From: Schaalia odontolytica
GTDB lineage: Bacteria > Actinomycetota > Actinomycetes > Actinomycetales > Actinomycetaceae
Length of the DNA stretch: 64,000 nucleotides
Assembly (NCBI RefSeq): GCF_024584435.1
Contig: NZ_CP102197.1
Span: 1,178,001-1,242,000 of the forward strand
Direction of reading: 5' to 3'
The translations under genes were made by a program, and so were the position numbers. The notes beneath the pieces are model-generated. The model searched no databases. It saw nothing but the letters and a program-made list of their open reading frames with translations, and was not told where the DNA came from. Positions 26,822 to 36,264 of the stretch are shown piece after piece. Position 1 is the stretch's first letter. Each line of letters starts with the position of its first letter.

Positions 26822-27288
26822 GCGCATACCTGGCTATACGTGTCCTCCTGCTCCTGGCCCTCGCGGCGAGCGCGTGGTGGCTCATGCGCCCCGTGACCTC
26901 GGCATCGTCGCTGGCGCTGCGTCGCCTGGGCATCGGTCTGCTGGTCACCGCCGCCATCGTCGCGATCCTCGTTCCGTCGCTGGCGAACACGGTTGCCCAC
27001 GCGATCGGCGTTGAGCGAGGCGTCAACCTGATCGTCTACGGTCTCGTCCTCGCCTCGATCGCGCAGATGATCACCGCCTACCGACGCGAGGCTCGGGCCG
27101 AAGCACGCATGGCGCGCCTCGCTCGCGCCCTGGCCCTCGCGCACGTGCTTCCTCCCCGCGATCACGGGGCACGCGAGGCCCCGGCACCCCCGTCGAACGA
27201 CGGCACGCAGGAAGTGGAACGCGCCGCTTCCGGCCCCGCTTCCCCGACAAACAAGCCAGATAACGATATGGTTACAACCAATGAGTAA
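26818..27288 (+). CDS. DUF2304 membrane protein (second copy)
   Basis: 156 residues with three hydrophobic helices (AIRVLLLLALAASAWWLM; GIGLLVTAAIVAILVPSLANTVA; NLIVYGLVLASIAQM), a basic helical segment and a disordered Pro/Asp-rich tail. It fits DUF2304 by its helix pattern and its position after a GT2 gene. GTG start overlaps the GT2 stop; its end overlaps the first LCP gene by 8 nt. Confidence 0.8.
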   Translation: MSAYLAIRVLLLLALAASAWWLMRPVTSASSLALRRLGIGLLVTAAIVAILVPSLANTVAHAIGVERGVNLIVYGLVLASIAQMITAYRREARAEARMARLARALALAHVLPPRDHGAREAPAPPSNDGTQEVERAASGPASPTNKPDNDMVTTNE

Positions 27289-28600
27289 CGTGATTCCGCG
27301 GCCGATCCAGCACTCGGCCATCAACTACGGACGCTTCGGCCTCCTGCGCAGCGCACTCGCCATCCTGCTGAGCGGCGTGCTCTTCGTCGTGTCCACGGCC
27401 GGTTTCGTCTACGCCAACCTCAGCTCGCAATTCGCCGACCAGGTCGTCGACATTGACGCGTACACGACCGGCACGCAGAAGCAGACCCCCGACTCCTTCG
27501 AGGGGCGTGCCGTCAACATCCTCGTGGTGGGAACGGACTCTCGCTACGGCGCCAGCGGCGACGTGGGCGCGGGCGACCAGGACGACGTCCCGGGCGTGCG
27601 TAACGACTCGACGATGGTCATTCACGTCAGCGCCGACCGCTCCCGCGTGCAGATCGTTTCCATTCCCCGCGACACCCTTGTCGACATCCCCGAATGCAAG
27701 CACCGCGACGGCACCCTCAGCGACGCAACCAGCGGCGAGATGTTCAACAACGCCATGTTCTACGGCGCGAATGGCGGTAACTCGGAGGAGGACCTGGTTC
27801 CCGGAATCGCGTGCGTGAAGTCGACGGTGGAGAACATGTCGGGGATGATGATCGACGCGTTCATGATCGTTAACTTCGCGGGCTTCATCGACATGATCGA
27901 CGCGCTGGGGGGCGTGTGGTTCAACATCCCCCACCGCATTGATGACGAGGAGGCCCAGCTCTACATCGACGCCGGCTGCTACAAGCTGGACGGAACGCAC
28001 TCGCTGGCCTACATGCGTTCGCGCAAGGGCCAGGGGGATGGGTCGGACATCTCGCGCATCGGGCGTCAGCAGCAGCTGATTTCCGCGATGGTGCGTGAGC
28101 TGCAGTCCAAGAACTACGTGACCGACCCCGGCGCGCTCATCAACTTCCTGCAGGCGGCGATCAGGGCGGTCAAGGTCTCCCCCAACCTGGGCGACGCGAC
28201 CGCCGACGCCGCGCTGCTCGTCAACGTCTTGTCCAAGGCCGACCGCGCGAACATCCAGTTCGTCACCATGCCCGTCGAGGAACCCTCGTGGGATCCGAAT
28301 CGGCGCATCGCATCGGAGCCGATGGCCCGCAACGTGTGGAACGCCCTGCAGCGCGATCAGGCCCTCCCCGTGGGCACCACGTACACGGATGGAAACGGCG
28401 CACAGCTCGTCGTCCCGGATCCGAACGCTGCCCCGCAGAGTTCTGCCGCCCCCTCCGAGCAGGACAACAATCCCTCGGCCCCGAGCACCGAGGAGGGAAG
28501 CACGGACAACACCGAGCAGTCCGTCTCCGTCGACAACAACGCGGCGAACGAGGCTGCGGCCCAGCAGACCGTGGCTTCCTGCCCGCCGAAGGACAAATGA
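27281..28600 (+). CDS. LCP (LytR-CpsA-Psr) family glycopolymer-to-wall ligase 1
   Basis: 439 residues: a cytoplasmic N-terminus, one TM (about 24-46), an extracellular LCP domain (about 75-260) with VNILVVGTDSRYG, SIPRDTLVDIPEC, FMIVNFAGFIDMIDALGGV and LAYMRSRKGQGDGSDISRIGRQQQ, which include the Arg/Asp residues that bind the lipid pyrophosphate, then a disordered Ser/Glu/Asn tail. LCP enzymes transfer glycopolymers from lipid carrier to peptidoglycan. Its ATG overlaps the upstream DUF2304 gene. Confidence 0.93.
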   Translation: MSNVIPRPIQHSAINYGRFGLLRSALAILLSGVLFVVSTAGFVYANLSSQFADQVVDIDAYTTGTQKQTPDSFEGRAVNILVVGTDSRYGASGDVGAGDQDDVPGVRNDSTMVIHVSADRSRVQIVSIPRDTLVDIPECKHRDGTLSDATSGEMFNNAMFYGANGGNSEEDLVPGIACVKSTVENMSGMMIDAFMIVNFAGFIDMIDALGGVWFNIPHRIDDEEAQLYIDAGCYKLDGTHSLAYMRSRKGQGDGSDISRIGRQQQLISAMVRELQSKNYVTDPGALINFLQAAIRAVKVSPNLGDATADAALLVNVLSKADRANIQFVTMPVEEPSWDPNRRIASEPMARNVWNALQRDQALPVGTTYTDGNGAQLVVPDPNAAPQSSAAPSEQDNNPSAPSTEEGSTDNTEQSVSVDNNAANEAAAQQTVASCPPKDK

Positions 28601-29940
28601 GCACTCCCCCCTCGTTCACGCCCGACCCGAAGCGGCGACGCCCCGGATCCGATGACGCTCACGTCGTCGGGGAACAGGCGCGCGGGGGTGCGCCCACTCC
28701 CCCACCCGAGGCAATCGCACCCCAGATGTGGAGAATCTCCGAGGAGGAGGCCGACGCCTCGCGCCCGCTGATGCCCCGCACCCTGGACCAGCCCACGCGC
28801 GGGACCGCGTCGATCTTCCCGCGCCGCCCGGCGCCCGAGCAGGCGCCCCCGTCCTTCCGCCCGGCGGCGTCGAATCCCCCCTCCTACGCGCCGGGAACGG
28901 GGTCGGGGACGTACGCGCGCTCGCAGGGCGGACAGCGCCAGATCCGCATCGCCCCAACGACCCCCGCGGTCGCACCGCCCGCCCCGGCGATGCCTCGGAG
29001 CAAGCGCCGTCACCCGATCCTAAAGACCCTGTGCTTCTTCCTGGTGGTTCTCCTGGGGTGGGGCGGATTCCTCCTGTGGGACGCGAACGCGAACATGGGG
29101 CGGGTGAGCGCCCTGTCGGGGGCCGCGGACACGGCGGGAACGACCTACCTTCTGGCCGGATCCGACTCGCGGGCCGACGGCGCCGTTCAGGATGGGTTCA
29201 ACGAGTCCGAGCGTGCCGACTCGATCATGCTCGTCAACGTGGCCCCGAACGGCCAGGCCGTCGCCCTGTCGATCCCCAGGGACACCTACGCGCAGATCCC
29301 GGGCGTGGGGTGGGATAAGATCAACGCCTCCTACGCCTACGGCGGGCCTCAGCTCCTCGTCGAGACGGTGGAGAAACTGACGGGCCTGACCGTCGACCAC
29401 TTCGTGCAGATCGGCATGGCCGCGGTGCCCGACATGGTGGACGCCGTCGGCGGCGTGGAGCTGTGCTACGACAACGACGCGAACGACCCGTACTCGGGGC
29501 TCAATTGGAGCGCCGGATGTCACAAGGCCGACGGAAAGACTGCCCTGCAGTTCTCGCGCATGCGCTACCAGGATCCGGAGGGCGACATCGGCCGCACCAA
29601 GCGTCAGCGTCAGGTGATCTCAAAGGTTATTGCCTCCGCCGTCTCCCCCTCGACCCTCGTCAATCCCGCGAAGACCCTGCGCGTGGAGCGCGCGGGGTCC
29701 TCATCGTTCACGGTTGACGAGGACTCCTCCGTCCTGACCGTTGCTTCCCTGGTGATGGCCCTGCGCTCGGCTTCCTCCGATCAGATGATGGGGGTGCCTC
29801 CGATCGAGTCCCTCGACTACACGACGAGCGCGGGCGCCTCCGCGGTGCTCCTGCGTGACACGACCGCCGACGACTTCTTCGCCAAGCTGCGCTCGGGGAC
29901 CTTGACTTCCTCCGACCTGAACCAGGTGGACGGCTACTAG
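28597..29940 (+). CDS. LCP family glycopolymer-to-wall ligase 2
   Basis: 447 residues: a long disordered Pro-rich cytoplasmic N-terminus (about 1-135), a TM (about 142-162), then the LCP domain with YLLAGSDSRADG, LSIPRDTYAQIPGVG, KINASYAYGG, GMAAVPDMVDAVGGVEL and LQFSRMRYQDPEGDIGRTKRQRQ. The catalytic Arg/Asp pattern is intact. It overlaps LCP 1 by ATGA, and a 14-bp hairpin follows. Confidence 0.93.
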   Translation: MSTPPSFTPDPKRRRPGSDDAHVVGEQARGGAPTPPPEAIAPQMWRISEEEADASRPLMPRTLDQPTRGTASIFPRRPAPEQAPPSFRPAASNPPSYAPGTGSGTYARSQGGQRQIRIAPTTPAVAPPAPAMPRSKRRHPILKTLCFFLVVLLGWGGFLLWDANANMGRVSALSGAADTAGTTYLLAGSDSRADGAVQDGFNESERADSIMLVNVAPNGQAVALSIPRDTYAQIPGVGWDKINASYAYGGPQLLVETVEKLTGLTVDHFVQIGMAAVPDMVDAVGGVELCYDNDANDPYSGLNWSAGCHKADGKTALQFSRMRYQDPEGDIGRTKRQRQVISKVIASAVSPSTLVNPAKTLRVERAGSSSFTVDEDSSVLTVASLVMALRSASSDQMMGVPPIESLDYTTSAGASAVLLRDTTADDFFAKLRSGTLTSSDLNQVDGY

Positions 29941-29969
29941 GAGTTCTCGCCTGACGCGCCCGCAGACGC

Positions 29970-30014
29970 AGGCCCCGGCCTCGCTACCCGTGTTTGGGCA
30001 CGAGGCCGGGGCCT
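29970..30014. terminator. Bidirectional hairpin between LCP 2 and galE
   Basis: A 14-bp perfect stem (AGGCCCCGGCCTCG and its complement) with a 17-nt loop between convergent genes. Confidence 0.7.
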
Positions 30015-30035
30015 GCTCGCGTGTCGAGGAGCGCC

Positions 30036-31031
30036 TCAGGCGCCGGGGACGGTGATGGGGCGGGGTCCAGCCTGCCAGCCTTCCCACGCGGAGGCGAGGA
30101 TCTCCTCAACCCCGTTGTTGGCCTTCCACCCCAGGTCGACGCCGATGGAGAGGGGATCGCCGATGAGCGTCGGGGGATCCCCGGCGCGCCGCTGGAGGAC
30201 CTCGACGGGGAACTCCCATCCGATCACGCGGCGCAGGCCATCGATAATCTCTCGGACGGAGGTCCCCAGGCCGGTGCCCACGTTGTAGGTGTGGTGGTCG
30301 GGCTGGCGTCCTTCCGCGAGAACGTCGAGGGCAGCGATGTGCGCCTCCGCCAGGTCCAGGACGTGGATGTAGTCGCGCACGCAGGTGCCGTCTTCCGTGT
30401 CATAGTCGTCGCCGAAGATCTTCGCGCTGTCCCCGCGCTCGATCCGGTCGAGGACCATCGGGATCAGATTCATGATCGCGTCGTCGGCCAGGTCGGGCCA
30501 GCCGGCTCCGGCAACGTTGAAGTAGCGCAGGCCAATCCACTTCAGGTCCCACGCCCGTTCGCAGTCGGCCATCATCCACTCGCCGATCAGTTTCGTTTCG
30601 CCGTAGGGGTTGATGGGGTGCCCACCCATATCTTCGGTGACAAACGGTACGTCCGGCATGCCGTAGACCGCCGCGGAGGAGGAGAAGATCATCTGGTCGA
30701 CCCCCGCGTCCTCCATGGCAAGCAGGACGTTGGCCATTCCGCCGACGTTCTGCTGGTAGTACCAGGCCGGGCGTTGCACGGATTCTCCGACCTGCTTGCG
30801 TGCGGAGAAGTGAATGACTGCCGTGACGTCCTCGTCCACCATGAGGGTGGACAGCGCCGAGCGCGCCTCGTCGGTCGTGACGTCAAGGCGGACCAGCGTC
30901 GCGTCGCCGACACGCGAGGCCTTACCGCTGGACAGGTCATCAACGACGACGACATGGTCCCCGCGCTGACGCAGGAGGCGGACAACGTGTGCGCCGATGT
31001 AGCCGGCGCCGCCACAAACGAGAATACTCAT
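30036..31031 (-). CDS. galE: UDP-glucose 4-epimerase
   Basis: Interconverts UDP-glucose and UDP-galactose (or the HexNAc forms). 331 residues: NAD motif VCGGAGYIGAHVVRLLRQ, FSSSAAVYGMPD and the YxxxK pair in NPYGETKLIGEW. The ATG at 31031 is fixed by the MSILVCGG beginning and by TATCCT 6 nt upstream (leaderless). It probably feeds the adjacent glycan cluster as well as the Leloir pathway. Confidence 0.92.
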   Translation of the reverse strand: MSILVCGGAGYIGAHVVRLLRQRGDHVVVVDDLSSGKASRVGDATLVRLDVTTDEARSALSTLMVDEDVTAVIHFSARKQVGESVQRPAWYYQQNVGGMANVLLAMEDAGVDQMIFSSSAAVYGMPDVPFVTEDMGGHPINPYGETKLIGEWMMADCERAWDLKWIGLRYFNVAGAGWPDLADDAIMNLIPMVLDRIERGDSAKIFGDDYDTEDGTCVRDYIHVLDLAEAHIAALDVLAEGRQPDHHTYNVGTGLGTSVREIIDGLRRVIGWEFPVEVLQRRAGDPPTLIGDPLSIGVDLGWKANNGVEEILASAWEGWQAGPRPITVPGA

Positions 31032-31035
31032 GCCA

Positions 31036-31650
31036 TCAGGATACGCCGCGCGTCCCACCCGCGGCTACCCCGCCAAAGAGCGTCCCCGAGGGCTGCTCGT
31101 TCGATTCAGTGACCCGTTCAACCAAGGCAGCCCCCTTCTCGGCGGCAACCTCGCGCAGGCGTGACTGGAAGCGCCGCATCGCCGCGCGTAGCCTCTCGGC
31201 ATCCTCGCCCTCACCCGCGCCGAGGATGCGCGCGGCCAGCAGGCCAGCGTTTCTGGCGCCCGCGATCGACACCGTTGCGACGGGCACGCCCGCGGGCATC
31301 TGAACGATGGAGTGCAGGGAGTCGACGCCATCAAGATGCGCGAGGGGAACGGGCACGCCGATCACGGGAAGCTCGGTGAGCGCGGCGAGCATTCCGGGCA
31401 GGTGCGCCGCGCCGCCGGCGCCCGCGATGATGACACGCAGGCCGCGCTGGGCCGCGCTCCTGCCGTAGGTGACCATGTCCTCGGGCATGCGATGGGCCGA
31501 CACGACTCCAACCTCGCAGGCGATGCCGAACTCGGCGAGCGCGCTCACCGCCGCTTCCATCGTCGGCCAGTCCGAATCCGAGCCCATAACAACCCCGACG
31601 AGGGGCCTGTCCCCCGTCGCGGTCAGCTGAATATCGAGGGTGGCGTTCAT
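31036..31650 (-). CDS. purE: N5-carboxyaminoimidazole ribonucleotide mutase
   Basis: Converts N5-CAIR to CAIR in purine synthesis, working with PurK. 204 residues: [28 protein letters not shown] and [26 protein letters not shown] are canonical class I PurE segments. The ATG at 31650 has AAAGGA upstream and trims an unsupported extension. It lies 44 nt downstream of purK on the same strand. The C-terminal about 40 residues, ending [12 protein letters not shown], extend beyond usual PurE. Confidence 0.93.
   Translation of the reverse strand: MNATLDIQLTATGDRPLVGVVMGSDSDWPTMEAAVSALAEFGIACEVGVVSAHRMPEDMVTYGRSAAQRGLRVIIAGAGGAAHLPGMLAALTELPVIGVPVPLAHLDGVDSLHSIVQMPAGVPVATVSIAGARNAGLLAARILGAGEGEDAERLRAAMRRFQSRLREVAAEKGAALVERVTESNEQPSGTLFGGVAAGGTRGVS
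31038..31043 (-). promoter_or_regulatory. Putative -10 element, leaderless galE
   Basis: TATCCT on the minus strand, 6 nt before ATG. It overlaps the end of purE, so galE can be expressed from its own promoter. Confidence 0.5.
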
Positions 31651-31694
31651 GCGTGATCCTTTCCTGGTTGTGAGGAGCCTGCGGGCGGCGCGCG

Positions 31695-32870
31695 CTACGG
31701 CAGGTCGGTGGAATCCGGGCCGCCGCGCAGCGCCTCGACGCACGCGCGGGCGCAGGCGAGTGCGGTCGCCGGGTCCGCATCAACGACCGTCACGTGGCCG
31801 AGCTTACGCCCCGGACGCACCTCCTTGCCGTACAGGTGCACCTTGGCTCGCTCTCCTCCGGCGCGCAGGGCGTCGGCGAGGGCACGCGTCGGCTGGTCGG
31901 AGCGCGAACCGAGCAGGTTGACCATGACCGCGTGGGTAGCCGGGTCGCGCATCTCACCGGACCCCAGGGGCAGGTCGAGCACCGCGCGCAGGTGCTGTTC
32001 AAACTGGCTGGTTACCGCTCCGTCGATCGTCCAGTGACCCGTGTTGTGGGGACGCATTGCCAGCTCGTTGACCAGGATGCGCTCGTCGGCGCCCTCGCCA
32101 ACGACGAACATCTCAACGGCGAGGACACCCGTGACTCCCAGTTCCGAGGCGATGGTTTCTCCGATGCGGCGCGCCTCGCGGGCGGTCTCCGGGCGGATTC
32201 CCACGGCGGGGGCGGTGACCTCCGAGCACACGCCGCCTCGTTGGACCGTCGAAGCCACGGGCCAGGATTCGATTCTCCCCGAGGGCGTTCGGGCAAGCAG
32301 GGCCGCGACCTCGCAGCGGAACGGCACCCAGGCCTCGGCCAGGAGGGGGCCGTGTCCCCACCAGGAGGCCACGTCCGAGCTGGCGTGGGCGACGGCAACT
32401 CCGTGCCCGTCGTACCCGCCCCTGGGGGTCTTGACGACGAGCGGCCAGCCGACTCGCGCGCCGAATCCCTCGAGGGCCGCCTCGTCGTCGACACGGGCCC
32501 ACGCGGGACAGGGCACGCCCATCGCACCCAGGCGCTCGCGCATCGCGAGCTTGTCCTGGGCGTAGCGGAGCGCATCGGCGGGCGGTTGGACGCTCACGCG
32601 ACGAGAGGCCTGACGAAGGACGGGGTCCGGGACGTGCTCGTGCTCGAAGGTCAGGACGTCGGCCCCCTCGATGAGGGCGGCGACGGCCTCCCACGAGCCG
32701 GGCTCACCGACGGACTTGTCGACGGTGACCTGGCCGGTCGACCCGTCCTCAGCCTCAACGAGTGCCCTCAGGTTTATTCCGAGCGCTATCGCACTCTCCT
32801 GCATCATGCGTGCCAGCTGTCCCCCGCCGATGACGGCAACGGTTACGGGTGTCGATATCGCGCGTGTCAC
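31695..32870 (-). CDS. purK: N5-carboxyaminoimidazole ribonucleotide synthase
   Basis: ATP-grasp enzyme making N5-CAIR from AIR, bicarbonate and ATP. 391 residues: [21 protein letters not shown] at the start, [24 protein letters not shown] (ATP-grasp loop) and [24 protein letters not shown] start at 32870, with TAGATT 6 nt upstream. It is first of the purK-purE pair. Confidence 0.94.
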   Translation of the reverse strand: MTRAISTPVTVAVIGGGQLARMMQESAIALGINLRALVEAEDGSTGQVTVDKSVGEPGSWEAVAALIEGADVLTFEHEHVPDPVLRQASRRVSVQPPADALRYAQDKLAMRERLGAMGVPCPAWARVDDEAALEGFGARVGWPLVVKTPRGGYDGHGVAVAHASSDVASWWGHGPLLAEAWVPFRCEVAALLARTPSGRIESWPVASTVQRGGVCSEVTAPAVGIRPETAREARRIGETIASELGVTGVLAVEMFVVGEGADERILVNELAMRPHNTGHWTIDGAVTSQFEQHLRAVLDLPLGSGEMRDPATHAVMVNLLGSRSDQPTRALADALRAGGERAKVHLYGKEVRPGRKLGHVTVVDADPATALACARACVEALRGGPDSTDLP

Positions 32871-32876
32871 GGGACC

Positions 32877-32882
32877 AATCTA
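32877..32882 (-). promoter_or_regulatory. Putative -10 element, leaderless purK
   Basis: TAGATT on the minus strand, 6 nt before the GTG start; it sits in the 20-nt gap after the kinase gene. Confidence 0.5.
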
Positions 32883-32890
32883 CCGCTGAG

Positions 32891-34219
32891 CTAGAAGCGG
32901 CGCGACCTGCGTCCCATCGACATGAGGGGGCCCTCGGGCATGACGCGGTCGGGATCCAGGGAGGCGGGGATCGCGGCGACGGAGACCGTGAAGACGGGGG
33001 GACGGCGTGTCTTGAGCTCCAGGCGTCCGCCCATCGCCTGAGCCAGGTCGTGCGCGAGGGCCAGGCCGATGCCCGTCGACCCGTGGCCGGACACGCCTTT
33101 TTCAAAGATGTCGGGGGCGAGGCTCTCATCGATGCCTTCTCCCTCATCGCTGACCTCGATGACCACGCCGCGCTTGGATGATCCGGCGTGCGCCCACACA
33201 TGGGTCGCCCCGTCGCCGTATCTCAGGGAGTTCTCGATGAGTGTCGCCAGAACCTGTCCGAGCTTGCCCGCGTCGGCCAGGATCGGTCGCTCGGCCTCGT
33301 CGAGGAAGATGAGGGACCTGCCCGCAGCCTCGAATTGATCCTCCCACTCCTCGCGTGCGGTGTTGAAGACCTCGAGGATGTGGATCGCCTCGGTCTGTCC
33401 GCTGCTCCGCTTGGACACGTCCAGGAGCTCGGTGACGACGTTGGTCATGCGCTCAACCTGTTCCAGGCACGTGCGGGCTTCCGCGCGCACGTCCTCCTCC
33501 GAGGAGATCAACTCGATCTCCTCCAGGCGCATCGACAGGGCGGTGAGGGGGGTCCGCAGCTGGTGGGAGGCGTCGGCAGCCGCTTGGCGTTCGGCGGCCA
33601 GGCGTCCGGCCATGCGTTCACCGGTGCGCGCCAGTTCCTCGGAGACAAGATCGATCTCTTCGATGCCCGAGCTTTCCATCCGAGCCCGAACGCCGCCGGA
33701 GCCGATCTGTTCGGCCTGGGCCGCCAGGTAGATGAGGGGGGCGGAGAGGTCACGCGAGAGCGAGCGCGCCATGAGCCAGCCAATCGCCGTTGACAGCGCC
33801 ATTCCACCGCCGAAGAGGGCACACACCCACGCGATTCGACGAAGGGCACCCGAGGCGGAGGAGGTCAGCTGGACGGAGACGCCGCTGGGCGAGGATGCAA
33901 CGGCCGTGACGGTTCGCCCCGAGATCGCATTCCCGCCCGTCACCAGGTTCGCATCGGGTATCTTGATCCGATAGGCGAGCGTGCCGCCGCGGCTCTTGGC
34001 CTGCTCCGAGACGAGCGAGGCCAGGACCGTCGCATCAGTGTCTTCTCCGGCGGCCCTGCGCCGGTCGATGCTGTGGACGATCAGCTGCGATTGAACCTCC
34101 AGGCTCCGCTGCTCGGAGGCCCACACCGAGGCCGAGGCAAAGAACGCTCCGGGCAAACCCATCAGCACGCACACGACGGCGACGACGGAGACGATCATCC
34201 TCACCGCGCGTGCGCGCAT
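32891..34219 (-). CDS. Two-component sensor histidine kinase
   Basis: 442 residues: TM1 (about 8-30), an extracytoplasmic sensor (about 31-125), TM2 (about 126-150), a HAMP region, the dimerisation/phosphoacceptor box ADASHQLRTPLTAL with His219, and an ATPase domain with N box (TLIENSLRYGDG), G1 (VSDEGEGID), F box (IFEKGV) and G2 (GSTGIGLALAHDLA). It is co-transcribed with the response regulator 12 nt upstream. The signal is unknown. Membrane sensing followed by phosphorylation of the OmpR-type partner is the inferred role. Confidence 0.92.
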   Translation of the reverse strand: MRARAVRMIVSVVAVVCVLMGLPGAFFASASVWASEQRSLEVQSQLIVHSIDRRRAAGEDTDATVLASLVSEQAKSRGGTLAYRIKIPDANLVTGGNAISGRTVTAVASSPSGVSVQLTSSASGALRRIAWVCALFGGGMALSTAIGWLMARSLSRDLSAPLIYLAAQAEQIGSGGVRARMESSGIEEIDLVSEELARTGERMAGRLAAERQAAADASHQLRTPLTALSMRLEEIELISSEEDVRAEARTCLEQVERMTNVVTELLDVSKRSSGQTEAIHILEVFNTAREEWEDQFEAAGRSLIFLDEAERPILADAGKLGQVLATLIENSLRYGDGATHVWAHAGSSKRGVVIEVSDEGEGIDESLAPDIFEKGVSGHGSTGIGLALAHDLAQAMGGRLELKTRRPPVFTVSVAAIPASLDPDRVMPEGPLMSMGRRSRRF

Positions 34220-34231
34220 GGCGGGCCTCCC

Positions 34232-34909
34232 TTAGCGCGCGCTCTCGAAGCGGAATCCCATCCCGCGCACGGTCGTGATGTAGTGCGGGTCGGTGGCGTC
34301 GTCGCCGAGCTTGCGCCGCAGCCAGGACACGTGCATGTCGAGGGTCTTGGTCGAGCCGGTTGGATCAGAACCCCACACCTCTCGCATGAGGGTCTCCCTG
34401 GCGACGACCGAGCCGGCCTCGCGCAGGAGGACGCGCAGCAGGTCGAACTCCTTGGCCGTCAGGCTGAGCTCCGTGTCTCCGGCGAAGGCTCGGTGCGCGG
34501 CGACGTCCATGCGGATGTCCTGCGCGCGCAGCTCACCCTCGGCGGGTTCGGATGTTTGACGTCGCAGGAGGGCGCGCACGCGGGCGAGAAGCTCGGCCAG
34601 GCGGAAGGGCTTCGTCACGTAGTCATCGGCGCCCGCGTCGAGGCCGACGACCATGTCGACCTCGTCCGTGCGTGCGGTCAGGATCAGGATCGGGACGCGG
34701 TTTCCGGAGGCGCGAAGCTCGCGCGCGACGTCCAAGCCGTCGATGTCGGGCAGCCCGAGGTCCAGGACGACCAGGTCGACGCCGCGCGCGTCGGCCAGGG
34801 CCTGGCCACCCGTCGCGTGGGCGCGCACGTCGTAGCCTTCCCTGCCCAGCGCCCGTGCGAGGGGCTCGGAGATGGCCGGATCGTCTTCAACGAGGAGAAC
34901 TGTAGTCAC
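34232..34909 (-). CDS. OmpR-family response regulator
   Basis: 225 residues: receiver domain with acidic pocket Asp9/Asp10, phosphoacceptor Asp50 (VVLDLGLPD), Thr78 and Lys100 (DDYVTKPF), then a winged-helix output domain (LSLTAKEFDLLRVLLREAGSVV; TKTLDMHVSWLRRKLGDD; ITTVRGMGFRFE). GTG start at 34909, with TAAGAT 6 nt before it (leaderless). It heads the two-gene operon with the kinase. Confidence 0.94.
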   Translation of the reverse strand: MTTVLLVEDDPAISEPLARALGREGYDVRAHATGGQALADARGVDLVVLDLGLPDIDGLDVARELRASGNRVPILILTARTDEVDMVVGLDAGADDYVTKPFRLAELLARVRALLRRQTSEPAEGELRAQDIRMDVAAHRAFAGDTELSLTAKEFDLLRVLLREAGSVVARETLMREVWGSDPTGSTKTLDMHVSWLRRKLGDDATDPHYITTVRGMGFRFESAR

Positions 34910-34915
34910 GCGAAC

Positions 34916-34921
34916 ATCTTA
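34916..34921 (-). promoter_or_regulatory. Putative -10 element, leaderless response regulator
   Basis: TAAGAT on the minus strand, 6 nt before the GTG start. Confidence 0.5.
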
Positions 34922-35002
34922 GCAATTCCGAACCAAAACTTTCACGTTTCTTGACCGAATGTGCTCCCCGGTCGGATGGGGCTGCGACGTGGGGGTCCTG
35001 CC

Positions 35003-36037
35003 CTAATTCGGCACGCTTGACAGCAGGTAGGGCGAGACCGGACCGAAACCGCGCAAGTCCGCGGTGGGAAACTCCTCGAGCTCGTAGCCGTCCCCGCCCT
35101 TACCCGCGGCGACCGCCGCCGCGGTCGCCGGATCGGTGAGGATCTTGCCGACGGGCGCAATGTCCACGAGGCGAGACGCAAGATTGACGGTGGGGCCGAA
35201 CACGTCGCCGGAGCGCGAGAAGACGTCCCCGCGCACGAAGGAGGCACGCACGGGAAGCATCTCGTCGTCAGCGTTGAGTCTCTCGATGAGAGCCGTGACG
35301 ACGCGCAGGCCGGTCGAGAGGTCATCGGCGATGTACAAGATGGCGTCGCCGATCATCTTGACGACCCGGCCCCCCTCTTCGATGACCGCGGTGCGGCTCT
35401 CTTCTTCGAAGCGTTCGATCAGTCCGACCAGCGCGTCGCCGAGGATCGTGGAGGAGGAGGTGAAGGACACCATGTCGACGAATCCGAGACAGCGATTGAG
35501 GGGGAAACGATCGTGGCGCTCCTCGTGGCCACGCTGGGAGACCTCCCGGTCGAAGCGCGACAGGGTTGCCTCGAGCTGGCGCCGCCACGAGTAGGTGAAC
35601 ATCTCCTGGAAGACGTCAATGTACTCTCGCATATGGTCCAGGACGTACATGCGCGCCGTCGTGTCATCGAGGTTGAGGCGGCGCATCGAGTCCTCGACGA
35701 GGGCCTCGAACTGCCACAGGGCCAGCCGGTCCGCCAGGTGAGAGTTAGCGCGAAGCAGCGAACGGGACGTCGCGGTGTCGATGCCACCGGATTCGACGAG
35801 GTCGTGCCACTGGCTAAAGACATCAAGGTCACGGGCGGAAAAGACAGGATCGTCGGCGCTGGGAGCCTGAAAGCCCAGGGCGATCCAGAACTGGAAGACA
35901 CGTTCGATCGGCGTATCGGTCGCCTGCGACAGGTCGCGGGCGGAATACGTGAGATGACCACCGAGCAGCCGAGGAACGTAGCTTGTTGCGGTCAGGTCAT
36001 CAGGAATTGCAGGGGACGAAGACGCGCGCTCATCCAT
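35003..36037 (-). CDS. Class III adenylate/guanylate cyclase with Rv1264-like N-terminal domain
   Basis: 344 residues. Residues about 1-170 are an alpha-helical domain (LTYSARDLSQATDTPIERVFQFWIALGF; FSARDLDVFSQWHDLVESG) like the autoinhibitory pH-responsive half of mycobacterial Rv1264. Residues about 180-340 are the cyclase homology domain with metal Asp in FVDMVSFTS, Lys and second metal Asp in RVVKMIGDAILYIAD, and transition-state Asn/Arg in GPTVNLASRLVDI. All expected catalytic residues seem present, so an active soluble cyclase is likely; ATP versus GTP preference is not provable by eye. ATG at 36037 has GAGGAGGG upstream. A Crp-family regulator is encoded at 63147. Confidence 0.88.
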   Translation of the reverse strand: MDERASSSPAIPDDLTATSYVPRLLGGHLTYSARDLSQATDTPIERVFQFWIALGFQAPSADDPVFSARDLDVFSQWHDLVESGGIDTATSRSLLRANSHLADRLALWQFEALVEDSMRRLNLDDTTARMYVLDHMREYIDVFQEMFTYSWRRQLEATLSRFDREVSQRGHEERHDRFPLNRCLGFVDMVSFTSSSTILGDALVGLIERFEEESRTAVIEEGGRVVKMIGDAILYIADDLSTGLRVVTALIERLNADDEMLPVRASFVRGDVFSRSGDVFGPTVNLASRLVDIAPVGKILTDPATAAAVAAGKGGDGYELEEFPTADLRGFGPVSPYLLSSVPN

Positions 36038-36252
36038 CGCAAATCCCTCCTCGCTGGGCTGACTCAACACCACATCAGCGGATAAACGGTATACCAGGTC
36101 ACTTTTCAAAGTCACATCGTCAATGCGACCTCATGCACTGACAATTGTAGTAGGCTCGTGTATTTTCCACCAGGCATTTGCACGTTTACCTGCGATTATC
36201 CGGATTCCTGCACTATTTTTCACCCCTCCTGCGCGCCCGACACGCCATGGTC

Positions 36253-36258
36253 CACAAT
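36253..36258 (+). promoter_or_regulatory. Putative -10 element, leaderless maf
   Basis: CACAAT 6 nt before the ATG at 36265; weaker match than the others because the first base is C. Confidence 0.4.
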
Positions 36259-36264
36259 GTCCCT

